Assembly (NCBI GenBank): GCA_025463745.1 | Contig: JAODBB010000094.1 | Location: 1 to 37,620, forward strand | Direction: 5' to 3' | Length of the DNA stretch: 37,620 bases | DNA from: Subtercola sp. | GTDB lineage: Bacteria > Actinomycetota > Actinomycetes > Actinomycetales > Microbacteriaceae | Shown here: positions 7,670-15,361 of the stretch, piece by piece | How positions within the stretch are numbered: position 1 is the first letter of the stretch | Layout: each line of letters opens with the position of its first letter | Translations under genes and position numbers: made by a program | Notes under the pieces: model-generated | What the model saw: the letters and a program-made list of their open reading frames with translations, nothing else | Database searches by the model: none | Told to the model about the DNA's origin: nothing

Positions 7670-8688
7670 CAGGCGGCCACCGTTTCGTTCGCAGTGAGCG
7701 CTGCGGCCGTTGCTGCGGCGGCGGCCTGCTTGTCTGCATAGGCCCGGGCGGCTTCGCGCACCCACTCGCCGTTCTCGTGCGCCGCACGGCGCCTGGCCAC
7801 GCGCACACCGTTGGCTTGGCCGTTGCCCTTCAGCACCTCGTAGAACTCCGACCAGTCGAGCTCGCCGAAGTCGTAGTGACCGGTTTCTTCGTTGAACTTC
7901 AGATCGGGGTCGGGCAGCGTCACGCCGAGAATCTCGGCCTGCGGAACGAGCATGTCGACAAAGCGCTGACGCAGTTCGTCGTTGCTGAAGCGCTTGATCT
8001 TCCACGCCATGCTCTGCTTGGAGTTGGGCGAGTCTTCGTCAGGCGGCCCGAACATCATCAGGGCCGGGGCGTACCAGCGATTGACCGATTCTTGCGCCAT
8101 CTTCGCTTGCGCATCCGTGCCGTTCATGAGGCTGAGCAGAATTTCGAAGCCCTGACGCTGGTGAAAGCTCTCTTCTTTGCAGATGCGAACCATGGCGCGG
8201 CCATACGGGCCGTAGGATGCCCGGCAGAGCGGCACCTGGTTGCAAATGGCAGCCCCGTCGACGAGCCAGCCGATCGAGCCCATATCGGCCCAGGTCGGGG
8301 TGAGGTAGTTGAAGATCGACGAGTACTTCGCCTTGCCCGTGATGAGCTGGTCGAACATGGTGTCGCGGTCGGTGCCGAGCGTCTGGGCTGCGGAGTAGAG
8401 GTAGAGCCCGTGGCCGGCTTCGTCTTGCACCTTCGCCATGAGAATGGCTTTGCGTTTGAGGCTGGGGGCGCGGGTGATCCAGTTGCCTTCTGGCTGCATG
8501 CCGATGATCTCCGAGTGGGCATGCTGCGAGATCTGGCGAACGAGGGTCTTGCGGTAGCCCTCAGGCATCCAGTCGGTGGGTTCGACGCGGCTGTCGCTCT
8601 CGATCAGCTCGAGAAAGCGTGCGAGGCCCTGTTCGTCTTCGGCAGACATCTCGGCCTCTGCCGGTGCCGCTTCTGCTGGTGCCGCCAT
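7669..8688 (-). CDS. paaA: Phenylacetyl-CoA monooxygenase catalytic subunit PaaA
   Basis: PaaA is the diiron subunit that epoxidises phenylacetyl-CoA. ATG 8688 is chosen because AGGAGG lies about 7 nt upstream. The 339-residue protein has the conserved diiron signatures [15 protein letters not shown] and [15 protein letters not shown], and the substrate-pocket stretch [17 protein letters not shown]. The extreme N-terminus and the C-terminal Ala-rich tail are low complexity. It is the first gene of paaABCDE(G), read leftwards from a promoter region containing a TTAC-type operator at 8728-8745. Confidence 0.97.
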   Translation of the reverse strand: MAAPAEAAPAEAEMSAEDEQGLARFLELIESDSRVEPTDWMPEGYRKTLVRQISQHAHSEIIGMQPEGNWITRAPSLKRKAILMAKVQDEAGHGLYLYSAAQTLGTDRDTMFDQLITGKAKYSSIFNYLTPTWADMGSIGWLVDGAAICNQVPLCRASYGPYGRAMVRICKEESFHQRQGFEILLSLMNGTDAQAKMAQESVNRWYAPALMMFGPPDEDSPNSKQSMAWKIKRFSNDELRQRFVDMLVPQAEILGVTLPDPDLKFNEETGHYDFGELDWSEFYEVLKGNGQANGVRVARRRAAHENGEWVREAARAYADKQAAAAATAAALTANETVAA

Positions 8689-8727
8689 GAGAACCTCCTC
8701 GTTAGAGGCTCGTGCCAGCCTCACTAC

Positions 8728-8745
8728 TTACCGATCGTTCAGTAA
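8728..8745. promoter_or_regulatory. PaaR operator A between paaA and paaR
   Basis: TTACCGATCGTTCAGTAA is an imperfect 18-bp palindrome (TTAC.GA...TC.GTAA) located between divergent paaA (start 8688) and the TetR gene (start 8803). Closely related sequences occur at 14555-14576 and 14613-14630, upstream of the other paa transcripts. TetR-type PaaR proteins of actinobacteria are known to bind palindromes built on ACCG/CGGT half-sites. Confidence 0.75.
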
Positions 8746-8802
8746 AACTATCACGCGTGGCGCTGGGGGGCAAGTGCTCGTTTCGGCTAGAGTCGAGTGC
8801 AG

Positions 8803-9441
8803 ATGAAGCACGAAGCGACCCCCGAAACCCAGGCGCCGACCGGCGGCGGCAACGGCCGCAGCGGGCGGGCGGCCTACGACCTGCCCGCCGTGCTTGACAT
8901 CGCGGTGGTCGCCTTCAACGATTACGGGTACGACGCCACCTCGATGGGGCTTCTGGCCGAGCGCCTCGGCACGAGCAAGTCGGCCGTCTACTACCACGTG
9001 AGCGGCAAGGAAGATCTGCTGCGCCTTGCGCTCGAGCGTGCGCTCGGGGGGCTGGAGGGCATCCTGACCCTGCCCGGAGCCATCGAGGGCCCGGCCGAAG
9101 ACCGGCTGCGGTTCGTGCTGCGCGGCGCGGTTCAGGTGCTGGTGGATGATCTGCCGTACGTCACCCTGCTGTTGCGCCTGCGCGGCAACACCGAGATCGA
9201 ACGCAATGCCCTCGAACGGCGCCGCGCCTTCGATCACCAGGTGGCGCAGCTCGTCGACCAGGCCCGCGCCGACGGTTCTCTTCGTGCCGACGTCGACTCC
9301 CGCACCATCACCCTGCTGCTGTTCGGCATGATCAACTCGATCGTGGAGTGGTACAAGCCGGGGGGCGCACTCACGCCCGCCCAGCTCGCCGACGACGTCA
9401 TCTCGGTCGCCTTCGACGGCCTGCACCGCCCGACCGCCTGA
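8803..9441 (+). CDS. paaR: TetR-family regulator PaaR
   Basis: PaaR represses phenylacetate genes and is probably relieved by phenylacetyl-CoA, as in characterised actinobacterial PaaR. The N-terminal helix-turn-helix (IAVVAFNDYGYDATSMGLLAERLGTSKSAVYYHVSGKEDLL, roughly residues 27-70) is textbook TetR, and a C-terminal TetR ligand domain follows (212 residues with ATG 8803). GTG 8797 is also possible. There is no clear ribosome site, but TAGAGT at 8788-8793 would place transcription close to the ATG, so the message may be leaderless. The gene is divergent from paaA across operator A, which suggests autoregulation. Confidence 0.9.
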   Translation: MKHEATPETQAPTGGGNGRSGRAAYDLPAVLDIAVVAFNDYGYDATSMGLLAERLGTSKSAVYYHVSGKEDLLRLALERALGGLEGILTLPGAIEGPAEDRLRFVLRGAVQVLVDDLPYVTLLLRLRGNTEIERNALERRRAFDHQVAQLVDQARADGSLRADVDSRTITLLLFGMINSIVEWYKPGGALTPAQLADDVISVAFDGLHRPTA

Positions 9442-9462
9442 CGCGACTGCGCCCACCCTGGG

Positions 9463-11601
9463 CTACTCCTTGGAGACGAGGGTGAGCACGTCGTAGGTGG
9501 CGACCGGCTCGTCGCGCTGGTTGCGGAGGACCGCGTCCCAGCGCACCTCGCCGTATTCCTCGTTCTCGCGTGGCGTGATCTGCTCGACAGTGAGCGTCAC
9601 GTGCACGCTGTCGCCGGGTGACACGGGGGTGACAAAGCGCAGGTTCTCGAGCCCGTAGTTGGCCAAGACGGGGCCGGGCTCGGGGTCGACGAAGAGCCCG
9701 GCGGCCCAGGAGAGCAGCAGGTACCCGTGCGCCACCCGCCCCGGGAAGAACGGATTCGCCGCCGCAGCCTCCTCGTTCGTGTGGGCGTAGAACGTGTCGC
9801 CTGTGAACTCGGCGAAGTGGCTGATGTCGTCGAGCGTGATCTCGCGGGGGGCGGAGGCCACCGCGTCTCCAAGCCGAAGCCGCGAGAGCGGCTTTCTGAA
9901 CGGATGCTCGGCGGCGCTCGCACCAGTGATCGCACCTGCGCCCGCCTGAATCGTGGGGGCGCCGGCCCGCCACTCGCCGGTCAGCGCAGTGAGTACTGCC
10001 GGCGTGCCCTGTACCGCGGTTCGCTGCATGAAGTGCTTCACGGCGCGGATGCCGCCGAGCTCCTCCCCACCACCGGCGCGCCCAGGGCCGCCGTGCACCA
10101 GGTGCGGAACGGGCGACCCGTGCCCGGTACTCGTGCGAGCGTCGTCGCGATCCAGTACAAGCACCCGCCCGTGGAACGGCGCGATTCCGCCGAACAGCGT
10201 CGCGACGGCCACCGGGTCGATGCTGGCAATGGTCGCGACGAGCGAGCCGCCGCCCAGGTTGGCCAGCCGAACGGCATCATCAATATCGTCGTAGCCGATG
10301 ACCGAACAGACCGGCCCGAAGGCCTCGATGGTGTGCACGGCCGGGGCATCCGAATCGTCGAAGCGCAGCACGATCGGTGCCATGAAGGCGCCTTCGGGAA
10401 TCACCCCGACCGATCCGTCGCTGCGCACGGTTTGCGCTGTTTCGAGAGAACCGAACGCGATACGACCGCCGCCGGCGAGCAGCGCCTCGACCGAACGCCA
10501 CACCTCGTCACGCTGCTCGAGGCTCGCGAGCGGGCCCATGGTGACACCCTCGGCACGCGGGTCGCCCACCACGGTGCGCGCCGTGATGCGAGCTGCGACG
10601 GCGTCGATCACGTCGTCCACGCGCCCACGCGGCACGATGACCCGCCGGATGCACGTGCACTTCTGCCCCGCCTTCGAAGTGATCTCGGTGACGACAGACG
10701 CCACGAACGCATCGAACTCGGGAGTGCCGGGCGCGGCATCCGGACCCAGAATGGCGGCGTTCAGCGAGTCGGTCTCAGCCGTCAGGCCGACTCCACCCGA
10801 GATGACGTTGGCGTGCTCGAAGAGCGAGCGGGCTGTTGACGCCGAGCCGGTGAATCCGACGCGGTCGCGCAGGTCGAGGTGATCGAGAAAGCCGCGCACC
10901 GAACCAGAAATGAGTTGCAGCGACCCTGAGGTCAACAGCCCCGACGACACCATCAACCGCACACACGCTTCGGTGAGGTATGCCGTGGGCGTGGCCGGCT
11001 TCGCGATGCTCGGTACCCCCGCCAGAAACGCGGGCGCGAACTTCTCGAGCATGCCCCACACCGGAAAGTTGAAGGCGTTGACCTGAAATGCGACGCCGGG
11101 CACGCGGGTGTACACGTGCTGCCCACCGAACGAGTTGTCGCGCGCCAGGTTCTCGGGCGCCCCATCGACGATGATGGTCGAGTTCGGCAGCTCGCGGCGC
11201 CCCTTCGATCCGTAGGTGAAGAGCACGCCGATTCCGCCGTCAACATCGACACCTGAGTCGCGTTTCGTCGCGCCGGTCTGGGTGCTGACGGCGTACAGCT
11301 CGGCCTTGTGTTCGGTGAGATAGGCCCCGAGCGCCTTCAGCACGAGCGCGCGCTGGTGAAAGGTGAGGGCGCCGAGGCTCTTCTGCCCCACGGTGCGCGC
11401 GTAGTCGACGGCCGCCTGCACGTCGAGGCCGTCACTCGAGACGAGCGAGATGACCTCACCCGTCGACGCGTCGCGCACGGGGGTCGCGGATGCCCGGGCC
11501 GCCGGCTCGGGGCTCCACCACGCACCTCGCACAAAACTGGGCAGCAGACGCACCTCGGTGGTTGAGGCAGCGGTGCCCCGCGTGGGGGTTTCGATGGTCA
11601 T
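9463..11601 (-). CDS. paaZ: PaaZ, bifunctional aldehyde dehydrogenase / oxepin-CoA hydrolase
   Basis: PaaZ opens the oxepin-CoA ring and oxidises the resulting semialdehyde to 3-oxo-5,6-dehydrosuberyl-CoA. ATG 11601 has AAGGAG upstream and overlaps the stop of the fused paaF-paaH gene (ATGA). In this 712-residue protein the first ~530 residues are an aldehyde dehydrogenase domain with the catalytic Cys in GQKCTC (about residue 312). The C-terminal ~140 residues are a MaoC/(R)-hydratase domain with FTGDTFYAHTNEEAA and FPGRVAHGYLLLS, whose Asp and His form the hydratase dyad. Both activities should therefore be present. Length fits full-length PaaZ. It is the last gene of the paaJ-paaFH-paaZ run and is convergent with paaR. 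Confidence 0.95.
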   Translation of the reverse strand: MTIETPTRGTAASTTEVRLLPSFVRGAWWSPEPAARASATPVRDASTGEVISLVSSDGLDVQAAVDYARTVGQKSLGALTFHQRALVLKALGAYLTEHKAELYAVSTQTGATKRDSGVDVDGGIGVLFTYGSKGRRELPNSTIIVDGAPENLARDNSFGGQHVYTRVPGVAFQVNAFNFPVWGMLEKFAPAFLAGVPSIAKPATPTAYLTEACVRLMVSSGLLTSGSLQLISGSVRGFLDHLDLRDRVGFTGSASTARSLFEHANVISGGVGLTAETDSLNAAILGPDAAPGTPEFDAFVASVVTEITSKAGQKCTCIRRVIVPRGRVDDVIDAVAARITARTVVGDPRAEGVTMGPLASLEQRDEVWRSVEALLAGGGRIAFGSLETAQTVRSDGSVGVIPEGAFMAPIVLRFDDSDAPAVHTIEAFGPVCSVIGYDDIDDAVRLANLGGGSLVATIASIDPVAVATLFGGIAPFHGRVLVLDRDDARTSTGHGSPVPHLVHGGPGRAGGGEELGGIRAVKHFMQRTAVQGTPAVLTALTGEWRAGAPTIQAGAGAITGASAAEHPFRKPLSRLRLGDAVASAPREITLDDISHFAEFTGDTFYAHTNEEAAAANPFFPGRVAHGYLLLSWAAGLFVDPEPGPVLANYGLENLRFVTPVSPGDSVHVTLTVEQITPRENEEYGEVRWDAVLRNQRDEPVATYDVLTLVSKE

Positions 11602-13346
11602 GACACTCCTTCTCTGTTTCGAGGCGCTTGTCTGTTTGAAGGTGCTGATGCGGTGGCGTCGGACCACACGAAGAAGCCCTCGCCGCTCTTGCGCCCGAGC
11701 TTGCCGTCTGCCACCTTCTGACGCAGCAGTGCGGGAGCGGTGAACCGTTCGCCGAGCGTCGACGCGAGGTAATCGGAGATTCCGAGCCGAACGTCGAGGC
11801 CCACGAGATCGGTGAGCCGCAACGGTCCGACGGGAAATTTGTACCCCAGAACCATGGCCGCATCGATGTCTTCGGCCGAAGCTACTCCTTCTTCGAGCAT
11901 CCGGATCGCTTCGATGGCGATCACCACGCCGAGCCGGGAGCTCGCGAACCCCGGCGAGTTCTTCACGATGATGGGCGTCTTGCCGATGGCCGCCACCCAG
12001 CTCTGCGCTGCCGCGATCAGCTCGGGCGCGCTGGCTTCGCCGCGCACGATCTCGACCAGCGTCGAGGCGGGCACGGGGTTGAAGAAGTGCAGGCCGCAGA
12101 AGCGCTCCGGATGCGCGAGCGTCGCAGCGAGGTCGTCGATCGACAGCGACGACGTGTTCGATACGAGCCAGGCGCCTTCGCCGAGCACGGCCTCGACACG
12201 CTGCAGCATCGAGCTCTTGAGGGCGAAGTCTTCGGGAACGGCCTCCACCACGAGTCCGGCGCCGGCGAATGCGGCGACCTCGGTCGTGACGATGCTGCGC
12301 GCGAGCAACTCGTCGGCGGTCTCGGTGGTCGTAGCTCTCGCCACGCTCCGCTCGATGGCAGCGGCCAGCCCGTCGCGTGCCTGCGCCGCCGCGGCGTCAT
12401 CCCGCTCGAGGATGATGACCCGGGCGCCCGCGAGCAGAAACGCGTGTGCGATGCCGACGCCCATGCGGCCGCCGCCCAGCACACCGACAACATCGGGCAC
12501 GCCCACAACGCCCGCCGATTTCACCGGAGATTCGGGCAGGGCAACGCGTCGGCGGGGGTGCCCTACCGAATCCGCCGATGTTTTCGGCTGAGGCCGGGCT
12601 GCGCTCCTCTCGAGGAACGCCGTCATGCGCTCGAACTTCGCGGGGCTCTCGAAGAGCACCGCCTGCGCCTGCTCGTCGACGGCGGGGTGGGCCGTGCGCG
12701 GCGCGTGGATGAGGCTCTTGGTGAACCGCAGCGCCAAGGGGTCTTGTTTCGCGATGCGGTCGGCAAGGGCATCCGCTGCCGCGGGCAGTTCGGCCGGCTC
12801 GTGCACCGAGCTGACCAGCCGCACGGCGAGCGCCTCGGAGGCGTCGAGCACGCGGCCGGCCAGCAGGATCTCCTTCGCCAGCGGCTCGCCGACCAGCTCC
12901 ACCAGTCGCCAGGTCGCACCGGCCGCCGGCGTGATGCCGAGGCTGGTTTCGGGGTTGCCGATCTTCGCCGTGGTCGAGGCGATGCGAAAATCGGCCGCGT
13001 AAGCGAGCTCGGCTCCCCCGCCCAGGGCCCAGCCGTCGATCGCCGCGATCACGGGCAGCGGCAGGGCCGCGATACGCACCATGATGCGCGAGTTGATGCC
13101 CTCCAGCGCTTCGTCGCGCCGGCGTTCGCGCAGCTGGGCGATGTCGGCGCCCGAAGCGAAGACGCCGTCAGAGCCCGAGACGATCAGGATGCGCGGCGAG
13201 CGCTCGAGTTCGGCGCACACTGCGTGCAATTCGGTGACCATCGCTCGGTCGATGGCGTTTTTGACCTCGGGGCGATTCAGGGCGATGTGCAGGCGGTCGG
13301 GGCGATCATCCACTACTCGCAGCGTGGTGAGGTTCGGCAGAGGCAT
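11598..13346 (-). CDS. paaFH: PaaF-PaaH fusion: enoyl-CoA hydratase plus 3-hydroxyacyl-CoA dehydrogenase
   Basis: This is a single 582-residue protein. The ATG at 13346 overlaps the paaJ stop (TGATG); the frame is open a little further upstream without support. Residues 1-250 are a crotonase domain: GVFASGADI and DGWALGGGAELA supply the oxyanion hole and first Glu, and GNPETSLGITPAAG the second Glu, so hydratase activity is expected. After a short linker rich in charged residues, about residue 295 starts a 3-hydroxyacyl-CoA dehydrogenase with the NAD motif GVLGGGRMGVGIA, the catalytic region GLHFFNPVP and NSPGF, then the C-terminal dimer domain. In most paa clusters PaaF and PaaH are separate. 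The order resembles FadB but is much shorter. Expected substrates are 2,3-dehydroadipyl-CoA and 3-hydroxyadipyl-CoA. Confidence 0.93.
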   Translation of the reverse strand: MPLPNLTTLRVVDDRPDRLHIALNRPEVKNAIDRAMVTELHAVCAELERSPRILIVSGSDGVFASGADIAQLRERRRDEALEGINSRIMVRIAALPLPVIAAIDGWALGGGAELAYAADFRIASTTAKIGNPETSLGITPAAGATWRLVELVGEPLAKEILLAGRVLDASEALAVRLVSSVHEPAELPAAADALADRIAKQDPLALRFTKSLIHAPRTAHPAVDEQAQAVLFESPAKFERMTAFLERSAARPQPKTSADSVGHPRRRVALPESPVKSAGVVGVPDVVGVLGGGRMGVGIAHAFLLAGARVIILERDDAAAAQARDGLAAAIERSVARATTTETADELLARSIVTTEVAAFAGAGLVVEAVPEDFALKSSMLQRVEAVLGEGAWLVSNTSSLSIDDLAATLAHPERFCGLHFFNPVPASTLVEIVRGEASAPELIAAAQSWVAAIGKTPIIVKNSPGFASSRLGVVIAIEAIRMLEEGVASAEDIDAAMVLGYKFPVGPLRLTDLVGLDVRLGISDYLASTLGERFTAPALLRQKVADGKLGRKSGEGFFVWSDATASAPSNRQAPRNREGVS

Positions 13347-14530
13347 CAGACGGCCTCGACGACGAGTGCCGCGCCTTGGCCGACGCCGACGCACATGGTC
13401 GCGAGGCCGCGCGAGGCGCCTTCGCGCTGCATGCGGCCGAGCAGTGTGACAAGAATGCGGGTTCCGGATGCGCCGAGCGGATGCCCCAGAGCGATCGCCC
13501 CGCCGTCGGCGTTCACGATCGACTCGTCGAACCCGAGCCGGCGAACCACGGCGAGCGCCTGGGTCGCAAACGCTTCGTTCAGTTCGATCGCACCGATGTC
13601 ATCATTTGTGAGCCCGGTGCGCGCGAAGAGCTTCTGAACGGCAGAAACAGGGCCCAGCCCCATCACCTCAGGAGACACTCCAGCCGACGAGCCACCGATC
13701 ACGCGGGCACTCGGCGTGAGCCCGAACCGCTCGACCGCCGACTCGCTCGCCACCAGAATCGCGGCAGCACCGTCGTTCAACGGCGAGGCGTTGCCCGCCG
13801 TCACGAGGGTGCCGCCCTTGACCACCGGGCGAAGGCCGGCCAACACCTCCATTGACGTGTCGGCACGGGGGCCTTCATCTGTCGTCACCAGCCCGGCGCG
13901 GGTCTTCACTGCCACGATCTCGTCGTCGAAGTGCCCGGCCGCCGTGGCCGCCAGTGCCCGCTGGTGCGAACGCAACGAGAACGCATCGGCGCCTTCGCGC
14001 GTGATGCCCTCCTGAATGCCGACCTCTTCGCCCGTCTCGGGCATGCTGAACGTGAACTTGTCGCGCCTCACGAACTCTGGGTTCGGAAACCGCCAGCCGA
14101 TCGATGTGTCATAGGCCAGCCCCGGCTTGCCCCATGCCTTCTCCGGCTTCGCCTGCACCCACGGCGCGCGGGTCATCGACTCCACGCCTCCCGCGATCAC
14201 GATGTCGGCCTCGCCCGACTTCACCATCGCCGACGCGAACTGTACGGCCGACAGACCGGATGCACAGAGGCGGTTCACCGTGATTCCGGGCACGCTCACC
14301 GGCAGCCCCGCCAGGAGCGCGGCCATGCGTGCCACGTTGCGATTGTCTTCACCGGCCTGATTCGCGTCACCGAAGATCACGTCGTCGATTCTGTCGGGGT
14401 CGACTCCGGTGCGCGCCACGAGCTCACGAATCGCGATGGCGGCGAGGTCGTCGGGCCGAACAGTCGCGAGTGAACCACCGTACCTGCCGATCGGAGTGCG
14501 GACTCCGCCGACCACAAAAGCTTCTGTCAT
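13346..14530 (-). CDS. paaJ: Beta-ketoadipyl-CoA / 3-oxo-5,6-dehydrosuberyl-CoA thiolase PaaJ
   Basis: This 394-residue thiolase starts at ATG 14530. The acyl-accepting Cys is in NRLCASGLSAVQFA (about residue 88). The other conserved blocks are GGVESMTRAPWV, NEAFATQ, ALGHPLGASG (His) and CVGVGQG (Cys). PaaJ acts twice in the phenylacetate pathway, releasing acetyl-CoA and finally succinyl-CoA. It is first in the paaJ-paaFH-paaZ operon, with operator B 25 bp upstream. Alternatively it could be annotated pcaF-like, but the context favours PaaJ. Confidence 0.93.
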   Translation of the reverse strand: MTEAFVVGGVRTPIGRYGGSLATVRPDDLAAIAIRELVARTGVDPDRIDDVIFGDANQAGEDNRNVARMAALLAGLPVSVPGITVNRLCASGLSAVQFASAMVKSGEADIVIAGGVESMTRAPWVQAKPEKAWGKPGLAYDTSIGWRFPNPEFVRRDKFTFSMPETGEEVGIQEGITREGADAFSLRSHQRALAATAAGHFDDEIVAVKTRAGLVTTDEGPRADTSMEVLAGLRPVVKGGTLVTAGNASPLNDGAAAILVASESAVERFGLTPSARVIGGSSAGVSPEVMGLGPVSAVQKLFARTGLTNDDIGAIELNEAFATQALAVVRRLGFDESIVNADGGAIALGHPLGASGTRILVTLLGRMQREGASRGLATMCVGVGQGAALVVEAV

Positions 14531-14554
14531 GGCTCCGTTACCTCGCTGATGAAC

Positions 14555-14576
14555 TTACTGATCGTTCGTTCTGTAA
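14555..14576. promoter_or_regulatory. PaaR operator B upstream of paaJ
   Basis: The 22-bp segment begins TTACTGATCGTTCG and ends CTGTAA. It shares TTAC(C/T)GATCGTTC with operator A and is itself an imperfect palindrome (TTAC.GA ... TC.GTAA). It lies 25 bp upstream of the paaJ start, in the divergent region facing paaI. Binding by PaaR is inferred from the shared motif. Confidence 0.65.
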
Positions 14577-14612
14577 ACAATGTCATGCTCGCCGCATCCT
14601 CGTCAACCTCAC

Positions 14613-14642
14613 TTACCGTACGTTCAGTCAGGGCGGTATAGT
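14613..14642 (+). promoter_or_regulatory. PaaR operator C overlapping the paaI promoter
   Basis: TTACCGTACGTTCAGTCA (14613-14630) differs from operator A at only three positions. Downstream, TATAGT (14637-14642) is a good -10 on the plus strand. The left part of the operator (TTACCG) sits at an 18-bp spacing, where the -35 would be, so a bound repressor would block polymerase. The promoter would drive paaI and paaK. Confidence 0.6.
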
Positions 14643-14726
14643 GAACGCGAAGGAACCACGATCACCACGAATCGCGAACCAGTGAACGAACAACCGACAA
14701 ACTCGATGACGAGGCAGAGGTATCAG

Positions 14727-15206
14727 GTGAGCAACGCAACCCAGGCAGACACGAGCCGCTCCGACGTAGGCCGCCCCGAGGTAGGCCGCTCCGACATGAG
14801 CCGCTCAGGCGCCACGGCCATGATAGGCAGGGATCGGGCATCCGCAGCCCTCGGCATGTCTGTCGTGACGGGCGAACCGGGCCACGCCGTCGTCACGATG
14901 GCGATTCGCGACGACATGCTGAACGGCTTCGATGTGATGCACGGCGGCCTCATCTTCGCGATCGCCGACACTGCATTCGCGATCGCCTGCAACGAGAGCG
15001 ACTCCGTGACGCTGGCGGCCGGCGCGGAGATCTCTTTTCTGAGGCCTGTGCGAGCGGGGCAGGTTCTCACCGCCACAGCCGAGCGGCGCACCCTCAGCGG
15101 CCGAAGCGGAATCTACGACGTGCAGGTGACCGATGAAACGGGCGTCGTCGTCGCCGAATTCCGCGGCCGGAGCCGCACGACGAGTCTGCCGGTTCCGGCG
15201 CGGTAG
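14727..15206 (+). CDS. paaI: PaaI-type hotdog thioesterase
   Basis: PaaI hydrolyses stalled CoA thioesters of the phenylacetate pathway and so recovers CoA. GTG 14727 is preferred because AGAGG lies 6-7 nt upstream (159 residues); ATG 14706 is in frame too. The hotdog core holds NGFDVMHGGLIFAIADTA (about residues 68-85), the PaaI signature, with strands TLAAGAEISFLRPVRAGQ and VAEFRGRSRT following. The N-terminal ~30 residues are a variable extension made of a 5-residue repeat (RSDVG, RPEVG, RSDMS) encoded by a 15-bp DNA repeat. First gene of the rightward paaI-paaK unit. Confidence 0.9.
   Translation: MSNATQADTSRSDVGRPEVGRSDMSRSGATAMIGRDRASAALGMSVVTGEPGHAVVTMAIRDDMLNGFDVMHGGLIFAIADTAFAIACNESDSVTLAAGAEISFLRPVRAGQVLTATAERRTLSGRSGIYDVQVTDETGVVVAEFRGRSRTTSLPVPAR
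14755..14809 (+). repeat. 15-bp tandem repeat inside paaI (about 3.5 copies)
   Basis: The units are GCCGCTCCGACGTAG, GCCGCCCCGAGGTAG, GCCGCTCCGACATGA, then a partial GCCGCTCAGG. The repeat is in frame and encodes a degenerate pentapeptide in the N-terminal extension before the hotdog domain. Confidence 0.8.
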
Positions 15207-15286
15207 CCGAACCACCACGTCACGCAGACCACGCTGCCACCTTTCGACTGCACCCACACCGAACCGCACCACCCACACCACCCACA

Positions 15287-15346
15287 CCGCACCGCTCCGA
15301 ATCGCTCCGCACCGCTTCGCACCGCTTCGAACCGCACCGCACCTAC
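15287..15346 (+). repeat. 10-bp tandem repeat (about 6 copies) between paaI and paaK
   Basis: Degenerate decamers of the type CCGCACCGCT / TCGCACCGCT run directly up to the paaK ribosome site. Just upstream (about 15268-15286) are two copies of a 9-bp ACCACCCAC-like unit. No gene is seen in the 155-bp gap; the array is low complexity and almost G-poor on this strand. Confidence 0.75.
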
Positions 15347-15361
15347 CCAACGGAGGGCCCC

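Noticed and set aside
12087-13637. Frame of 516 codons antisense to paaFH and paaJ
   Set aside because: Translation is Arg/Gly/Gln-rich without motifs, and both sense genes are strongly supported.
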